In this document: positions 17,449 to 25,801 of the stretch, one piece after another | How positions within the stretch are numbered: position 1 is the stretch's first letter | Layout of the letters: every line of letters starts with the position of its first letter | DNA from: Cohnella sp. SGD-V74 | GTDB lineage: Bacteria; Bacillota; Bacilli; Paenibacillales; Paenibacillaceae | Assembly (NCBI RefSeq): GCF_003001675.1 | Contig: NZ_PVYW01000003.1 | Coordinates: 62,001-126,000, forward strand | Direction of reading: 5' to 3' | Length of the DNA stretch: 64,000 bases | Notes under the pieces: model-generated | Told to the model about the DNA's origin: nothing | The model's database searches: none | Seen by the model: only the letters and a program-made list of their open reading frames with translations | Translations under genes and position numbers: made by a program

Positions 17449-18216
17449 TTACACCGTAACGACGGCGATGCCGCGTCCTTCCAATTGCTCGATCATCTCC
17501 TTCGGCATGCGCTTGTCGGTGATGATCGTGTCGACTTCGGACAGATCCGCAACGTGCGCGAACGCCTGCACTCCGAACTTGCTGGAGTCGGCGAGCAGAA
17601 CGACTTCATCCGCCATGCCAATCATTCGTTCCTTGATTCGGGCCTGCAGCTCGTTGGATTCGCTAATGCCGCGCTCCAGATGCACGCCCTTGCAGGAGAG
17701 GAACACCTTGTCGACATGGTAGGCGTCCAGCGAACGCTCCGCCAGCGGACCGACGAAGGACAACGAACGCTGGGCGAGAATGCCGCCCGTGGAGATGACC
17801 TGAATCTTCTCCTTGCTGCTGAGCTCCGTCGCGACCTTGATCGAATTGGTCAGCACGGTCAAGTCGATGTCGGGCACGTCGGCCGCCATATACCAGGCGG
17901 TCGAGCTGGCGTCCAGCAAAATGCGGTCCTTCGGCGAGATGCGCTTGATCGCCTCCAGGGCGATCCGCTTCTTCTCGTCCGCGTTCGTGATTTCGCGCAC
18001 GGCATAAGGAATTTCCGGATGCAGCGCCGCCGTCTCCTTGACGCTGACCGCGCCCCCGTGGGAGCGGCGCAGCCGTCCCGCCCGCTCGAGCCGGTCCAGA
18101 TCGCGGCGGATCGTCTCCTCCGTCACCTGGCACAGCTCGCTCAGCTCGGATACCCGGATGCTTCCTCTTTCGTTGACCAGGCTTACGATTTTCTCATATC
18201 GCTCCGCAACCAGCAT
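17449..18216 (-). CDS. rhaR: DeoR-family transcriptional regulator (RhaR-like)
   Basis: 255 residues. N-terminal DeoR helix-turn-helix (about 5-60): RGSIRVSELSELCQVTEETIRRDLDRLERAGRLRRSHGGAV. The C-terminal DeoRC sugar-phosphate sensor domain includes ILLDASSTAWYMA, VLTNSIKVATEL and VVLLADSSKFG. It is the last gene of the rhamnose operon, 26 bases after the kinase. In Bacillus subtilis a DeoR-type RhaR sits in the rhaEWRBMA operon and represses it until a rhamnose intermediate accumulates; the same job is inferred here, acting at the repeats around 23525-23609. Confidence 0.85.
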   Translation of the reverse strand: MLVAERYEKIVSLVNERGSIRVSELSELCQVTEETIRRDLDRLERAGRLRRSHGGAVSVKETAALHPEIPYAVREITNADEKKRIALEAIKRISPKDRILLDASSTAWYMAADVPDIDLTVLTNSIKVATELSSKEKIQVISTGGILAQRSLSFVGPLAERSLDAYHVDKVFLSCKGVHLERGISESNELQARIKERMIGMADEVVLLADSSKFGVQAFAHVADLSEVDTIITDKRMPKEMIEQLEGRGIAVVTV

Positions 18217-18242
18217 GTGTACCCTCTTTTCGCAAACCGAAT

Positions 18243-19724
18243 TTAGTCCGGCAGCCCCGTCAGCGTCCGGAAGCGCTCATACGCGCGAGTCCACGGCTCG
18301 GAATCGCCCGGCTCGTACGTCTCCACCGGGAACGACTCCCGGATCGCCTTGCGGGCTTCCCAAATATCGGCGAAAGCGCCCTGGGCGATCCATTGAACGG
18401 CCAGGTTGCCGATCGCGCTTCCTTCGGAAGGACCGGCCCATACGGGCTTGCCGATCGCATTCGCCGTCCATTGGCAGAGCAGCGTATTCTGAATGCCTCC
18501 GCCAACCATGTGCAGACCGCCGAAGCTCTGTCCGGACAGCCGCTCCGTCATTTCCAACACGTAGCGATATTTTAACGCCAAGCTTTCCAAGATGCAACGC
18601 ACGATTTCGCCTACGCCGTCCGGTTCCGCTTGCCCTGTCTGCCGGCAATACTCCGCTACCCGCGCGGGCATGTCGCCCGGAGGCAGGAACAGATCGTCGT
18701 CCGGATCGATGAACGTCGCCAGCGGCTTCGCTTCGGAGGCGAGCTGTACAAGCTCCGGGAATGAATACGAACGCCCTTCCCGTTCCCATTCTCTCCGGCA
18801 CTCCTGCAAAATCCACAAGCCCATAATGTTTTTCAACAGCCGGAACGTGTCGCCGAATCCGCCTTCGTTCGTGAAGTTAAGCTTCTGCGCCAGATCGTGA
18901 AGGACGGGCTTGTCGACCTCCGTGCCCATCAGCGACCATGTCCCGCAGCTTAAGTAGGCGAACGACTTCTCCGTCGCCGGAACGGCAACGACCGCGGAGC
19001 CCGTATCGTGCTCGGCCACCGCGTAGACGGGAATCGAATCGATGCCCAATTCCTCGCACACCGACGGCTTCAGCTTGCCCGCAAGCTCTCCCGGCTTCAG
19101 CACGCCGCCGTTGCCGAACCAATTCCTCGGCAGGTCAAGCAGACGCAGAAGCTCGGCATCCCAATCGTCCTCGACCGGATTGTACAGCTGCGTCGTCGTG
19201 GCGTTCGTGAACTCGTTGTGCATTTCCCCGGTCAGGAAGTAGCGCAGCAGGTCCGGAATCATGAGCAGCCGATTGCTCTCTTGGAGGAGCGGAGACTTCG
19301 CCTGTTTCAGCGCGTAGAGCTGGTAGATCGTGTTGAAAGGAAGAAACTGAATGCCGGTCCGGGCGAAAATGACCGATGCCGGAATTTCGGCCATGGCCCG
19401 TTCCATCGCCCCTTCCGTATGACGGTCGCGGTAATGGTACGGATTGCCGACCAGTTCCCCGTTCTTGCCGATAAAGCCGAAGTCGACCGCCCAGGAGTCG
19501 ATGCCCATGCTCTGCAGGTCGACGCCCCGGTGCTTGGCTTTCAGCAAGCCTTGCTTGATTTCGTGATAGAGCCGCAACATGTCCCAATACAGGCGGTCGC
19601 CCACCTGTACGGGATCATTGGGAAAGCGATGCAGCTCCTCGACCTCGATCTTGCCGTTCGTCAGCCGTCCGAGCAGCGCCCTTCCGCTGCTTGCGCCCAG
19701 ATCGAACGCGAGTACGCTCGACAT
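18243..19724 (-). CDS. rhaB: Rhamnulokinase
   Basis: 493 residues, the usual size. FGGY-kinase pattern: first phosphate loop AFDLGASSGRALLG at the N-terminus, MGIDSWAVDFGFIG (about residue 86), the hinge and second ATP loop around EHDTGSAVVAVPA, and the C-terminal GGGIQNTLLCQWTANAIGKPV adenosine region. Phosphorylates L-rhamnulose at O1. Preceded 21 bases upstream by the isomerase gene, with GAGGATG as ribosome site. Confidence 0.95.
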   Translation of the reverse strand: MSSVLAFDLGASSGRALLGRLTNGKIEVEELHRFPNDPVQVGDRLYWDMLRLYHEIKQGLLKAKHRGVDLQSMGIDSWAVDFGFIGKNGELVGNPYHYRDRHTEGAMERAMAEIPASVIFARTGIQFLPFNTIYQLYALKQAKSPLLQESNRLLMIPDLLRYFLTGEMHNEFTNATTTQLYNPVEDDWDAELLRLLDLPRNWFGNGGVLKPGELAGKLKPSVCEELGIDSIPVYAVAEHDTGSAVVAVPATEKSFAYLSCGTWSLMGTEVDKPVLHDLAQKLNFTNEGGFGDTFRLLKNIMGLWILQECRREWEREGRSYSFPELVQLASEAKPLATFIDPDDDLFLPPGDMPARVAEYCRQTGQAEPDGVGEIVRCILESLALKYRYVLEMTERLSGQSFGGLHMVGGGIQNTLLCQWTANAIGKPVWAGPSEGSAIGNLAVQWIAQGAFADIWEARKAIRESFPVETYEPGDSEPWTRAYERFRTLTGLPD

Positions 19725-19745
19725 CTCTCATCATCCTCGGTTGAA

Positions 19746-21008
19746 TTAATTGCCGCGCTTCAGCAGCACGTCTTGCTCGTACGTCTTCACTTCGCCCAGC
19801 CATTCCTCGCGAACGGGAACGCCGTTTTTCTCGCAGTAGTAATCCCATACCGCGCCGAACGGATAAGACTTGAACTCTTCCGTCAACGCCAGACGCGTCG
19901 TGTAGTCGCCTTCCAGCTCCGCTTTCTTGAGCGCTTCGATCGGATCGAGCATGGCGCGAAGCAGCGATTTGATCGTGTTGCGCGTGCCGATGACCCAAGC
20001 CGCGACGCGGTTGATGCTGGCGTCGAAGAAGTCGAGGCCGATGTGCGTCTTGCCGAGCAGGTCGCCGCGCACAAGCTCGCGGCCGATGTCGATCAGTTCG
20101 TCGTCGAGCGTGACGACGTGGTCGCTGTCCCAGCGCATCGGGCGGCTGACGTGGAGCAGAATGCCGTCCGCGAACAGCGACAGCGAGCTCAGCTTGTTGG
20201 AGATCACTTCCGTCGGGTGGAAGTGGCCGGCGTCGAGGCAGATCAGCTTGTTGTTGCGCAGGCCGTAGCCCATGTAGAACTCGTGGGAGCCGACGACGTA
20301 AGCTTCCGAACCGATGCCGAACAGCTTGCTCTCGACGGCGTCGAGGTTGTGCGACGGGTTCAGCTCTTCCGCGAACACTTCGTCGAGCGCGTCTTTCAAA
20401 CGCTGTCTGGGAGCCAGGCGATCCGCCGGAACGTCCTTGAAGCCGTCCGGAACCCATACGTTCGTGACGCACGTCTGACCGAGCTGCTCTCCGAAGTAAG
20501 CGCCGATTTTGCGCGACGCTTTGCAGTGATCGATCCAGAAGCGGCGGATTTCCGGGTCCGGATGGCTCAGCGTGAAGCCCTCGCTGGACTTCTCATGGGA
20601 GAAGCAGGTCGGGTTGAAATCCATGCCCAGCCCTTGCTCCTTGGCCCAATCGACCCATTTCTGAAAATGCTTCGGCTCCAGTTGATCCAGCTCGACCTTC
20701 TCGTCGGTGTCGGCGTAGATCGCATGGAGATTGACTTTGTGCTTGCCCGGAATAAGGGAGAAAGCTTTCTCCAAGTCCGCGCGCAGCTCCTCAGGCGTTC
20801 TGGCCGCTCCCGGATAGTTGCCGGTGACGGAAATGCCGCCGGTCAGATCCTGATCCTTGTTCAGAAAACCTCTGACATCGTCGCCTTGCCAGCAGTGCAT
20901 GGAAATTTTGATTTGCGCCAGCTTCTCCAGCACTTGATCGACGTCGATGCCGTGCTTGGCGTACAGCTGCTTGGCGGCTTCGTAGTTGTTGACGGTGGAT
21001 TGTTGCAT
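19746..21008 (-). CDS. rhaA: L-rhamnose isomerase
   Basis: 420 residues, the RhaA family length. Conserved blocks are all present: [13 protein letters not shown] near the N-terminus, [24 protein letters not shown], the metal-site segment [17 protein letters not shown] (about 265-280) and [14 protein letters not shown]. Converts L-rhamnose to L-rhamnulose. AGGAGGAAG precedes the ATG. It lies between the ASRT-like gene and rhaB. No rhaM mutarotase gene is seen, although in Bacillus subtilis one sits in the same operon. Confidence 0.96.
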   Translation of the reverse strand: MQQSTVNNYEAAKQLYAKHGIDVDQVLEKLAQIKISMHCWQGDDVRGFLNKDQDLTGGISVTGNYPGAARTPEELRADLEKAFSLIPGKHKVNLHAIYADTDEKVELDQLEPKHFQKWVDWAKEQGLGMDFNPTCFSHEKSSEGFTLSHPDPEIRRFWIDHCKASRKIGAYFGEQLGQTCVTNVWVPDGFKDVPADRLAPRQRLKDALDEVFAEELNPSHNLDAVESKLFGIGSEAYVVGSHEFYMGYGLRNNKLICLDAGHFHPTEVISNKLSSLSLFADGILLHVSRPMRWDSDHVVTLDDELIDIGRELVRGDLLGKTHIGLDFFDASINRVAAWVIGTRNTIKSLLRAMLDPIEALKKAELEGDYTTRLALTEEFKSYPFGAVWDYYCEKNGVPVREEWLGEVKTYEQDVLLKRGN

Positions 21009-21034
21009 GCGCCTTCCTCCTCGGCTTCTTTCAT

Positions 21035-21406
21035 TTATTTTACGGGATATGCAATGACGGACATAAGAGCATTCTCGGATTGCGTCGAATCGAGCCGGCT
21101 GTATTGCACGATGACCGGGATATCGCTTACAACCTCGATCGCGTAAGGAACGCCGACCGGAATCGGCGCCCCTTCCTTGTGCAGCGAGCTCGTTCGGATA
21201 TGCTTCGTTCTTCTGGCCCCGACGACGACCATAATGTCCTCCATCGGTTCGCGATCCTCGAAGAAAATCGTGAATTTCAGCAGGGCGTCCTCCGACGCCG
21301 TGTTGAGCACGCAGACGGACTCGTGGCTCGTCAGCTGCCCGGAGCTGATTTCGGGAATGTAGCCGTCCGGTATGAACCAGACCTTCTCCCCTTGCGGCCT
21401 ATGCAT
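21035..21406 (-). CDS. ASRT-family protein (Anabaena sensory rhodopsin transducer-like)
   Basis: 123 residues with GGAGGGAT 9 bases before the ATG. The sequence matches the ASRT family closely: [13 protein letters not shown] at the start, [28 protein letters not shown], then [12 protein letters not shown], and [24 protein letters not shown] before AENALMSV-like [11 protein letters not shown]. The prototype forms a tetramer that binds a photoreceptor in cyanobacteria, but members without rhodopsin are known next to carbohydrate genes, and comparative work has proposed a small-molecule binding role. Here it lies inside the rhamnose operon, between the aldolase/dehydrogenase and isomerase genes, roughly where other operons have RhaM. 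A role in sensing or handling rhamnose or its derivatives is inferred only. Confidence 0.85.
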   Translation of the reverse strand: MHRPQGEKVWFIPDGYIPEISSGQLTSHESVCVLNTASEDALLKFTIFFEDREPMEDIMVVVGARRTKHIRTSSLHKEGAPIPVGVPYAIEVVSDIPVIVQYSRLDSTQSENALMSVIAYPVK

Positions 21407-21430
21407 GTGAACGATCCCTCCGAATAATGG

Positions 21431-23500
21431 TTATCGAGTGAACGCCGCGGGTACGCCGCCGTCGATCGTCAGCATGCAGCCCGTCGTCTTGGCGGACTTG
21501 GACGATGCGAAGAATGCGATGCCTTCCGCGATGTCGCTCGGATAGATATTGACAAGCAGCGTCGTGCGCTTGCGGTAGTATTCTTCCAATTGGTCCGGCT
21601 CGATGCCGTAAGCGGCGGCGCGCTCGTTGCGCCAGCTGCCGTTCCAGATCGCGGAGCCTTGCAGAATCGCATCCGGCAATACCGTATTGACGCGGATGCC
21701 GAACTCTCCGCCCTCGGCTGCGATGCAGCGCGCCAGATGAGCTTCCAGCGCCTTGACGGAGCTGTAGGCGGTAGCGTTCTTGCCGGCGTATACCGTATTC
21801 TTGGACGCGATGAACACCATGTTGCCGCCGATGCCTTGCGTCTTCATCATCTTGAACGCTTCGCGGGCGACGAGGAAATATCCCGTTCCCAGAACGTTCA
21901 TGTTCAGGTTCCATTCCTTGAGGGACGTTTCGTCGAACGGGCTGGAAGTCGCCAGACCTGCGTTGTTAACGATGATGTCCACGCCGCCGTAAGCGAGCGC
22001 CGTCGCGTCGTATGCCGCTTGCACCAGTTCCTCGCTCGTGACGTCGACTTTAACGGCCAGCGCGCGGTTTTCTCCCCATTTGGCGTTGATCTCGCTCGCG
22101 ACCTTCTCTGCGCCTTCGAGGTTCAAGTCGGCCAGCACGACGTGAGCGCCTTCCGATACGAGGCGGCGCGCCGTTTCGCTGCCGATGCCGCCCGCGCCGC
22201 CCGTGATGAACGCGACTTGGCGGGAGAATTCAGCTTCCGGCGGAGCCAGCGACAGCTTGTAAAGCTCAAGCGGCCAGTACTCGACGTTGTAGGACTCGTT
22301 CTCGGACAGCGAGACGAAGTTGCCGAGAGCCGTAGCGCCTCTCATGACGGCGATCGCGCGGTGATACAGCGCGCCGCTCACTTGCGACATCGCCCAGCTC
22401 TTGCCGGTATTGATCATGCCGACGCCCGGAATCAGGATAACGCGAGGCGCGGCTTCGAACATGACGTCGCCCTCGTTCTTGTTGCGCTCGAAGTAGGCGG
22501 TGTATTGCTCCTTGTAAGCGGCGACGCCTTCCTTCAGCTTGGCGATCAGGCCGTCGATGTCGTTCGCGTCAGGCGTCCAGTCGATGAACAGCGGCACGAC
22601 CTTCGTGTGAACGAGGTGATCCGGGCAAGCCGCGCCGACTTGGGACAGCTTGGCGGAATCGTTGCCGGAGACGAATTGCAGCACGTCGTCCGCATCGTCG
22701 AAGCTCAGAATCATCTTCTTGGCGTCGCTGACCGCGCCGCGGATCGTCGGCATTACTTTGGCCGCGATGTTTTTGCGAACGTCGGACGGCAGCGTCTCGT
22801 ATTTCGCGCCGCCGAACACTTTCGCCTCGTCGATGCGGGCTTCGATGAACGCTTCCGCTTCGGAGATAATCTTGATCGTCTGCGCGTAGCATTCCTCGGA
22901 CGTCTCGCCCCAAGTGACAAGGCCGTGTTTTTCCATGAGCACGAGCTCGGCTTTCGGATTGTTCAGCACGCCTTCGGCAATCATCTTGGAGAGCGTGAAG
23001 CCCGGACGGATGTAAGGAACCCATACGAAACGGTCGCCGAAAATCTCTTTGGCCAGCGCTTTGCCGTTATCCGCGCAGCACAGGCTGATAATCGAATCCG
23101 GGTGCGTGTGGTCCACATGCTTGAATGGCAGGAATGCGTGCAGCAGCGTCTCGATCGAGGCGCGCGGGTGCTTCGGATCGATCATGCAGTTCGCCAGGTA
23201 GGCGACCATGTCCTCGTCGGGCATTTCCGCTTTCTCGAACAGCGGACGGATGTCATCCATGCGCAGGCCCGTGAAGTTGCCCGCTTTCATCGTTGCGAGG
23301 TCGGAGCCGCTGCCTTTCACGTACATCACTTCGACGTCGCGCCCGCGGAAATCCTTCTCGATCGTTTTCGAGGACGTATTGCCGCCGCCGAAGTTGCACA
23401 CGCGGCGATCCGCGCCGATAATGTTCGAACGGTAGACGAGCTGATCCAGACCGGATTGCTGTTCTGCTGCTTTCGATGCTTGCCACAAGCTTTGTACCAT
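21431..23500 (-). CDS. rhaEW: Bifunctional rhamnulose-1-phosphate aldolase / lactaldehyde dehydrogenase fusion
   Basis: 689 residues from the ATG at 23500 (MVQSLWQ), which has GGAGG 6-7 bases upstream; in-frame codons further up run into the repeat-rich promoter. N-terminal class II aldolase domain (about 1-410): GGGNTSSK, zinc ligands in VDHTHPDSI and EKHGLVTWG. C-terminal short-chain dehydrogenase (about 425-689): NAD loop FITGGAGGIGSET (about 430), NNAGLA, and the catalytic Y-x-x-x-K in AYSSVKALEAH. It splits rhamnulose-1-phosphate into DHAP and lactaldehyde and oxidises the latter. First gene of the operon, same order start as Bacillus rhaEW. Confidence 0.95.
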   Translation of the reverse strand: MVQSLWQASKAAEQQSGLDQLVYRSNIIGADRRVCNFGGGNTSSKTIEKDFRGRDVEVMYVKGSGSDLATMKAGNFTGLRMDDIRPLFEKAEMPDEDMVAYLANCMIDPKHPRASIETLLHAFLPFKHVDHTHPDSIISLCCADNGKALAKEIFGDRFVWVPYIRPGFTLSKMIAEGVLNNPKAELVLMEKHGLVTWGETSEECYAQTIKIISEAEAFIEARIDEAKVFGGAKYETLPSDVRKNIAAKVMPTIRGAVSDAKKMILSFDDADDVLQFVSGNDSAKLSQVGAACPDHLVHTKVVPLFIDWTPDANDIDGLIAKLKEGVAAYKEQYTAYFERNKNEGDVMFEAAPRVILIPGVGMINTGKSWAMSQVSGALYHRAIAVMRGATALGNFVSLSENESYNVEYWPLELYKLSLAPPEAEFSRQVAFITGGAGGIGSETARRLVSEGAHVVLADLNLEGAEKVASEINAKWGENRALAVKVDVTSEELVQAAYDATALAYGGVDIIVNNAGLATSSPFDETSLKEWNLNMNVLGTGYFLVAREAFKMMKTQGIGGNMVFIASKNTVYAGKNATAYSSVKALEAHLARCIAAEGGEFGIRVNTVLPDAILQGSAIWNGSWRNERAAAYGIEPDQLEEYYRKRTTLLVNIYPSDIAEGIAFFASSKSAKTTGCMLTIDGGVPAAFTR

Positions 23501-23524
23501 GAGATTACCTCCGGATGTTGTTTT

Positions 23525-23609
23525 GTTTGATTTTGAATTCATTCTATCACACCCGTTTGTTTTTGAATACATTTAAATCAAACATAAACAAAAATAATAA
23601 ACGGATAAA
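23525..23609. promoter_or_regulatory. Repeat-rich operator/promoter region of the rhamnose operon
   Basis: A 19-base direct repeat occurs twice with 17 matches, starting at 23525 and 23555, exactly 30 bp apart (core GTTTG-W-TTTTGAAT). An inverted relative, ATCAAACATAAACAAAA, lies at 23577-23593. On the minus strand TAGAAT just upstream of the gene could be a -10. DeoR-family repressors usually bind several phased repeats, so this is the likely RhaR target. Confidence 0.55.
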
Positions 23610-23638
23610 TTCCCACTTGATTCCGGACATAAGTAAAA

Positions 23639-23706
23639 GACGTCCTGAACGATCGGGAGGCGAGATTCGGATCTCTCGCGCTCTCCGACTGAACATTCAG
23701 GACGCC
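23639..23706 (-). terminator. Long-stem terminator after glpX
   Basis: GACGTCCTGAAC (from 23641) pairs with TTCAGGACGCC (ending near 23705), with an inner stem TCGG/CCGA and more pairing around GGCGAGA/TCTCGC. On the minus strand the stem is followed by TTTTACTT. It lies 33 bases after the glpX stop and upstream of the rhamnose promoter. Confidence 0.65.
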
Positions 23707-23739
23707 TTGGGTCCGCTGCGGGACAGCCCTCTGCGTAGT

Positions 23740-24705
23740 TTAGGAATTAATGAACTTTTTATTCGGCAAATAATGCAGCGCTCTGACGAAACGGATCGTT
23801 CTCGTCTTCGCGCGCATGACGATCGAATGCGTCTCCGCGCGATCGTCCGGCAAGTAGCGGACGCCGCCGAGGAACTCGCCCGGAGTGACGCCGGTCGCGG
23901 CGAAGATGACGTCGTCCGTGCCCACCATGTCTTCCATCGTCAGCACCTTGTACGGATCTTCGATGCCCATCTGGATGCACCGTGAATACTCGTTGGCGTC
24001 GGAAGGCATCAACCGCCCTTGGATCTCGCCGCCGAGACATTTGAGCGCCGCCGCCGCAAGCACTCCTTCGGGCGCTCCGCCGGAGCCGACGTACAGGTCG
24101 ATGCCCGCTTCCGGGAATGCCGGGGCCATCGCTCCGGCGACATCCCCGTCGGTCAGGAACTTGATGCGGACGCCGACTTTGCGCAGCGTCTTGATCGTCG
24201 ACTCGTGGCGGACGCGGTCGAGAATCATGACGGTCAGCTCGGAGACGTTCTTGTTCAGCGCCTCGGCCGCTTTCTTGAGCGTCAGCTCCAGCGGGTCCGT
24301 CAGCTTCAGCTTGCCGACGAGCTGCGGTCCTACCGCAAGCTTCTCCATATACATGTCGGGCGCGTGCAGCAAGTTGCCCTTGCCCGCGATCGCGATGACG
24401 GACATCGCATTGTTCAACCCTTTGGCCACGATCTCCGTGCCTTCGAGCGGGTCGACGGCCACGTCGACTTCCGGTCCGTTCATGCTGCCCACCTGCTCGC
24501 CGATATAGAGCATTGGCGCTTCATCCATTTCCCCTTCTCCGATGACGACCGTGCCGCTGACCGAGATCGAATCGAACATCGCCCTCATCGCCGAAGTGGC
24601 CGCTCCGTCCGCGTTGATTTTGTCTCCCCGCCCCATCCACGGCGCAGAGGCCAGCGCGGCCAATTCCGTTACGCGAACGATCTCCAGTGCCAATTCCCTC
24701 TCCAT
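23740..24705 (-). CDS. glpX: Fructose-1,6-bisphosphatase, class II
   Basis: 321 residues with GGAGGGG before the ATG. GlpX signatures: WMGRGDKINADGAATSAM, the metal site GEGEMDEAPMLYIGE (about 57-70), AVDPLEGTE (about 84-92), LDRVRHE, and YVGSGGAPEGVLAAAALK. Dephosphorylates fructose-1,6-bisphosphate in gluconeogenesis, which suits growth on the lactate and DHAP produced by the neighbouring lut and rha operons. Single gene with its own AT-rich promoter region and terminator. Confidence 0.96.
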   Translation of the reverse strand: MERELALEIVRVTELAALASAPWMGRGDKINADGAATSAMRAMFDSISVSGTVVIGEGEMDEAPMLYIGEQVGSMNGPEVDVAVDPLEGTEIVAKGLNNAMSVIAIAGKGNLLHAPDMYMEKLAVGPQLVGKLKLTDPLELTLKKAAEALNKNVSELTVMILDRVRHESTIKTLRKVGVRIKFLTDGDVAGAMAPAFPEAGIDLYVGSGGAPEGVLAAAALKCLGGEIQGRLMPSDANEYSRCIQMGIEDPYKVLTMEDMVGTDDVIFAATGVTPGEFLGGVRYLPDDRAETHSIVMRAKTRTIRFVRALHYLPNKKFINS

Positions 24706-25049
24706 GATGACCCCTCCACATCAATATCACTCGCATTTAATATATATCATATTATTATATGTGACACTATATATACAAGGTTATTTTTCAATGTAGTGTG
24801 TCACAAATAAAAAAATGTCGACATAAGGTTTCTTTTATACATGGAGTATTACGCCTCTTGAGCTGTGCTGCACTGGGACCGACGCCCTCCTTTCTACAAA
24901 ATTCGATTCGGGCTTATCGCCTTATTTTTATAATCATTTAGTCCCTTCTGTGTTGTAGGCAGCGAAAATATTGAATATGATTGTTGAAGTTATTTCCAGA
25001 AGCTGTGATTTTTTGAATCCCGATACTTACAATCAGGAGCGTGAGAAGG
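24706..25049. other. Intergenic region between glpX and a divergent secreted-protein gene
   Basis: No convincing gene. The glpX side is very AT-rich (TATATATCATATTATTATATGTG), with GTGACAC at 24761-24767 and its complement GTGTCAC at 24798-24804, a possible operator pair 37 bases apart around likely promoter sequence. The other side is the leader of the stalk-domain gene; TTGAATATGATTGTTGAAG around 24971-24989 may contain a promoter element. Nothing else structured was seen. Confidence 0.5.
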
Positions 25050-25721
25050 ATGAAGAAGAAGCTGCTTGCAGGAGTCATCGGATTGTCCATGCTGGCCAGT
25101 ATGGGTGCGGGCGCCTATGCCGCCTCCAATCTGCAAGAAATACAAGCCTACTTGAACAGCGGTCTGAAATTCAAAGTGGACGGCCAGCCGGTTCAACTCA
25201 GAGACGGCAACGGCAATGCCGTTCTTCCGATTACTTACAAGGGGACAACTTATTTGCCCGTTCGGGCCGTGTCCGACGCGCTGGGCGTTGCCGTCAACTA
25301 CGATGCGCAAGCAGCCACAGTACACCTTGGCGAGAGATCCGAAGGCGTAGCGATTCTGGACGGGTTCAGCGATATGTACCACACGAAAGACACGTCCAAG
25401 ACGTCCTACAACGGCAAAGATTATAAGGAAGTCTACTTCAACGATGCTTCAGGCAATCGCTCCGGCTCCTTCATGCTGTATCCGAAGAAGAAGTACCAGA
25501 AGCTCTACCTTCAGGTTGCGGCCGTCGGCAAGGATATTGAGGAGCTGACGATTCAGGAAAACGGTTCTATGAAGGAACTGCTGCAAACTTCCGTTGCGTT
25601 GGGCGAGGGATTAAAAACGATCGAGGTGGATATCGGCGGGGTTGAAGCCTTGTACATCCATGCGGACTTGGTCGACGGCGGGGCGATGTTCGTTCCTCTT
25701 ATTGCGTCCTACTACAAGTAA
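25050..25721 (+). CDS. Secreted stalk-domain (copper amine oxidase N-terminal-like) protein
   Basis: 223 residues from the ATG at 25050; a GTG three codons earlier is possible, with AGGAG placed better for the ATG. Signal peptide MKKKLLAGVIGLSMLASMGAGAYA. One stalk domain (about 35-100): LPITYKGTTYLPVRAVSDALGVAVNYD and AATVHLGERSE, a fold very common in Paenibacillaceae cell-surface proteins. The C-terminal part (about 105-223) resembles an NPCBM/lectin-like beta-sandwich: FNDASGNRSGSFMLYPKKKYQKLYLQVAAV ... IEVDIGGVEALYIHADL. Probably exported and binds a wall or carbohydrate ligand. Confidence 0.8.
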   Translation: MKKKLLAGVIGLSMLASMGAGAYAASNLQEIQAYLNSGLKFKVDGQPVQLRDGNGNAVLPITYKGTTYLPVRAVSDALGVAVNYDAQAATVHLGERSEGVAILDGFSDMYHTKDTSKTSYNGKDYKEVYFNDASGNRSGSFMLYPKKKYQKLYLQVAAVGKDIEELTIQENGSMKELLQTSVALGEGLKTIEVDIGGVEALYIHADLVDGGAMFVPLIASYYK

Positions 25722-25730
25722 ACTTGCGAA

Positions 25731-25781
25731 GCGGCTGTTCCATAAGTCGGTCAAATTGCAACTCTGCTTATGGGCAGCCGC
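25731..25781. terminator. Convergent-gene hairpin
   Basis: GCGGCTG-TTCCATAAG (from 25731) pairs with CTTATGGG-CAGCCGC (to 25781), a long slightly imperfect stem between the ends of the stalk-domain gene (+) and the phosphoesterase gene (-). Without a strong U-run it is probably a weak two-way terminator. Confidence 0.5.
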
Positions 25782-25801
25782 TCCTCTGCTCTCCCGGTTC
25801 G

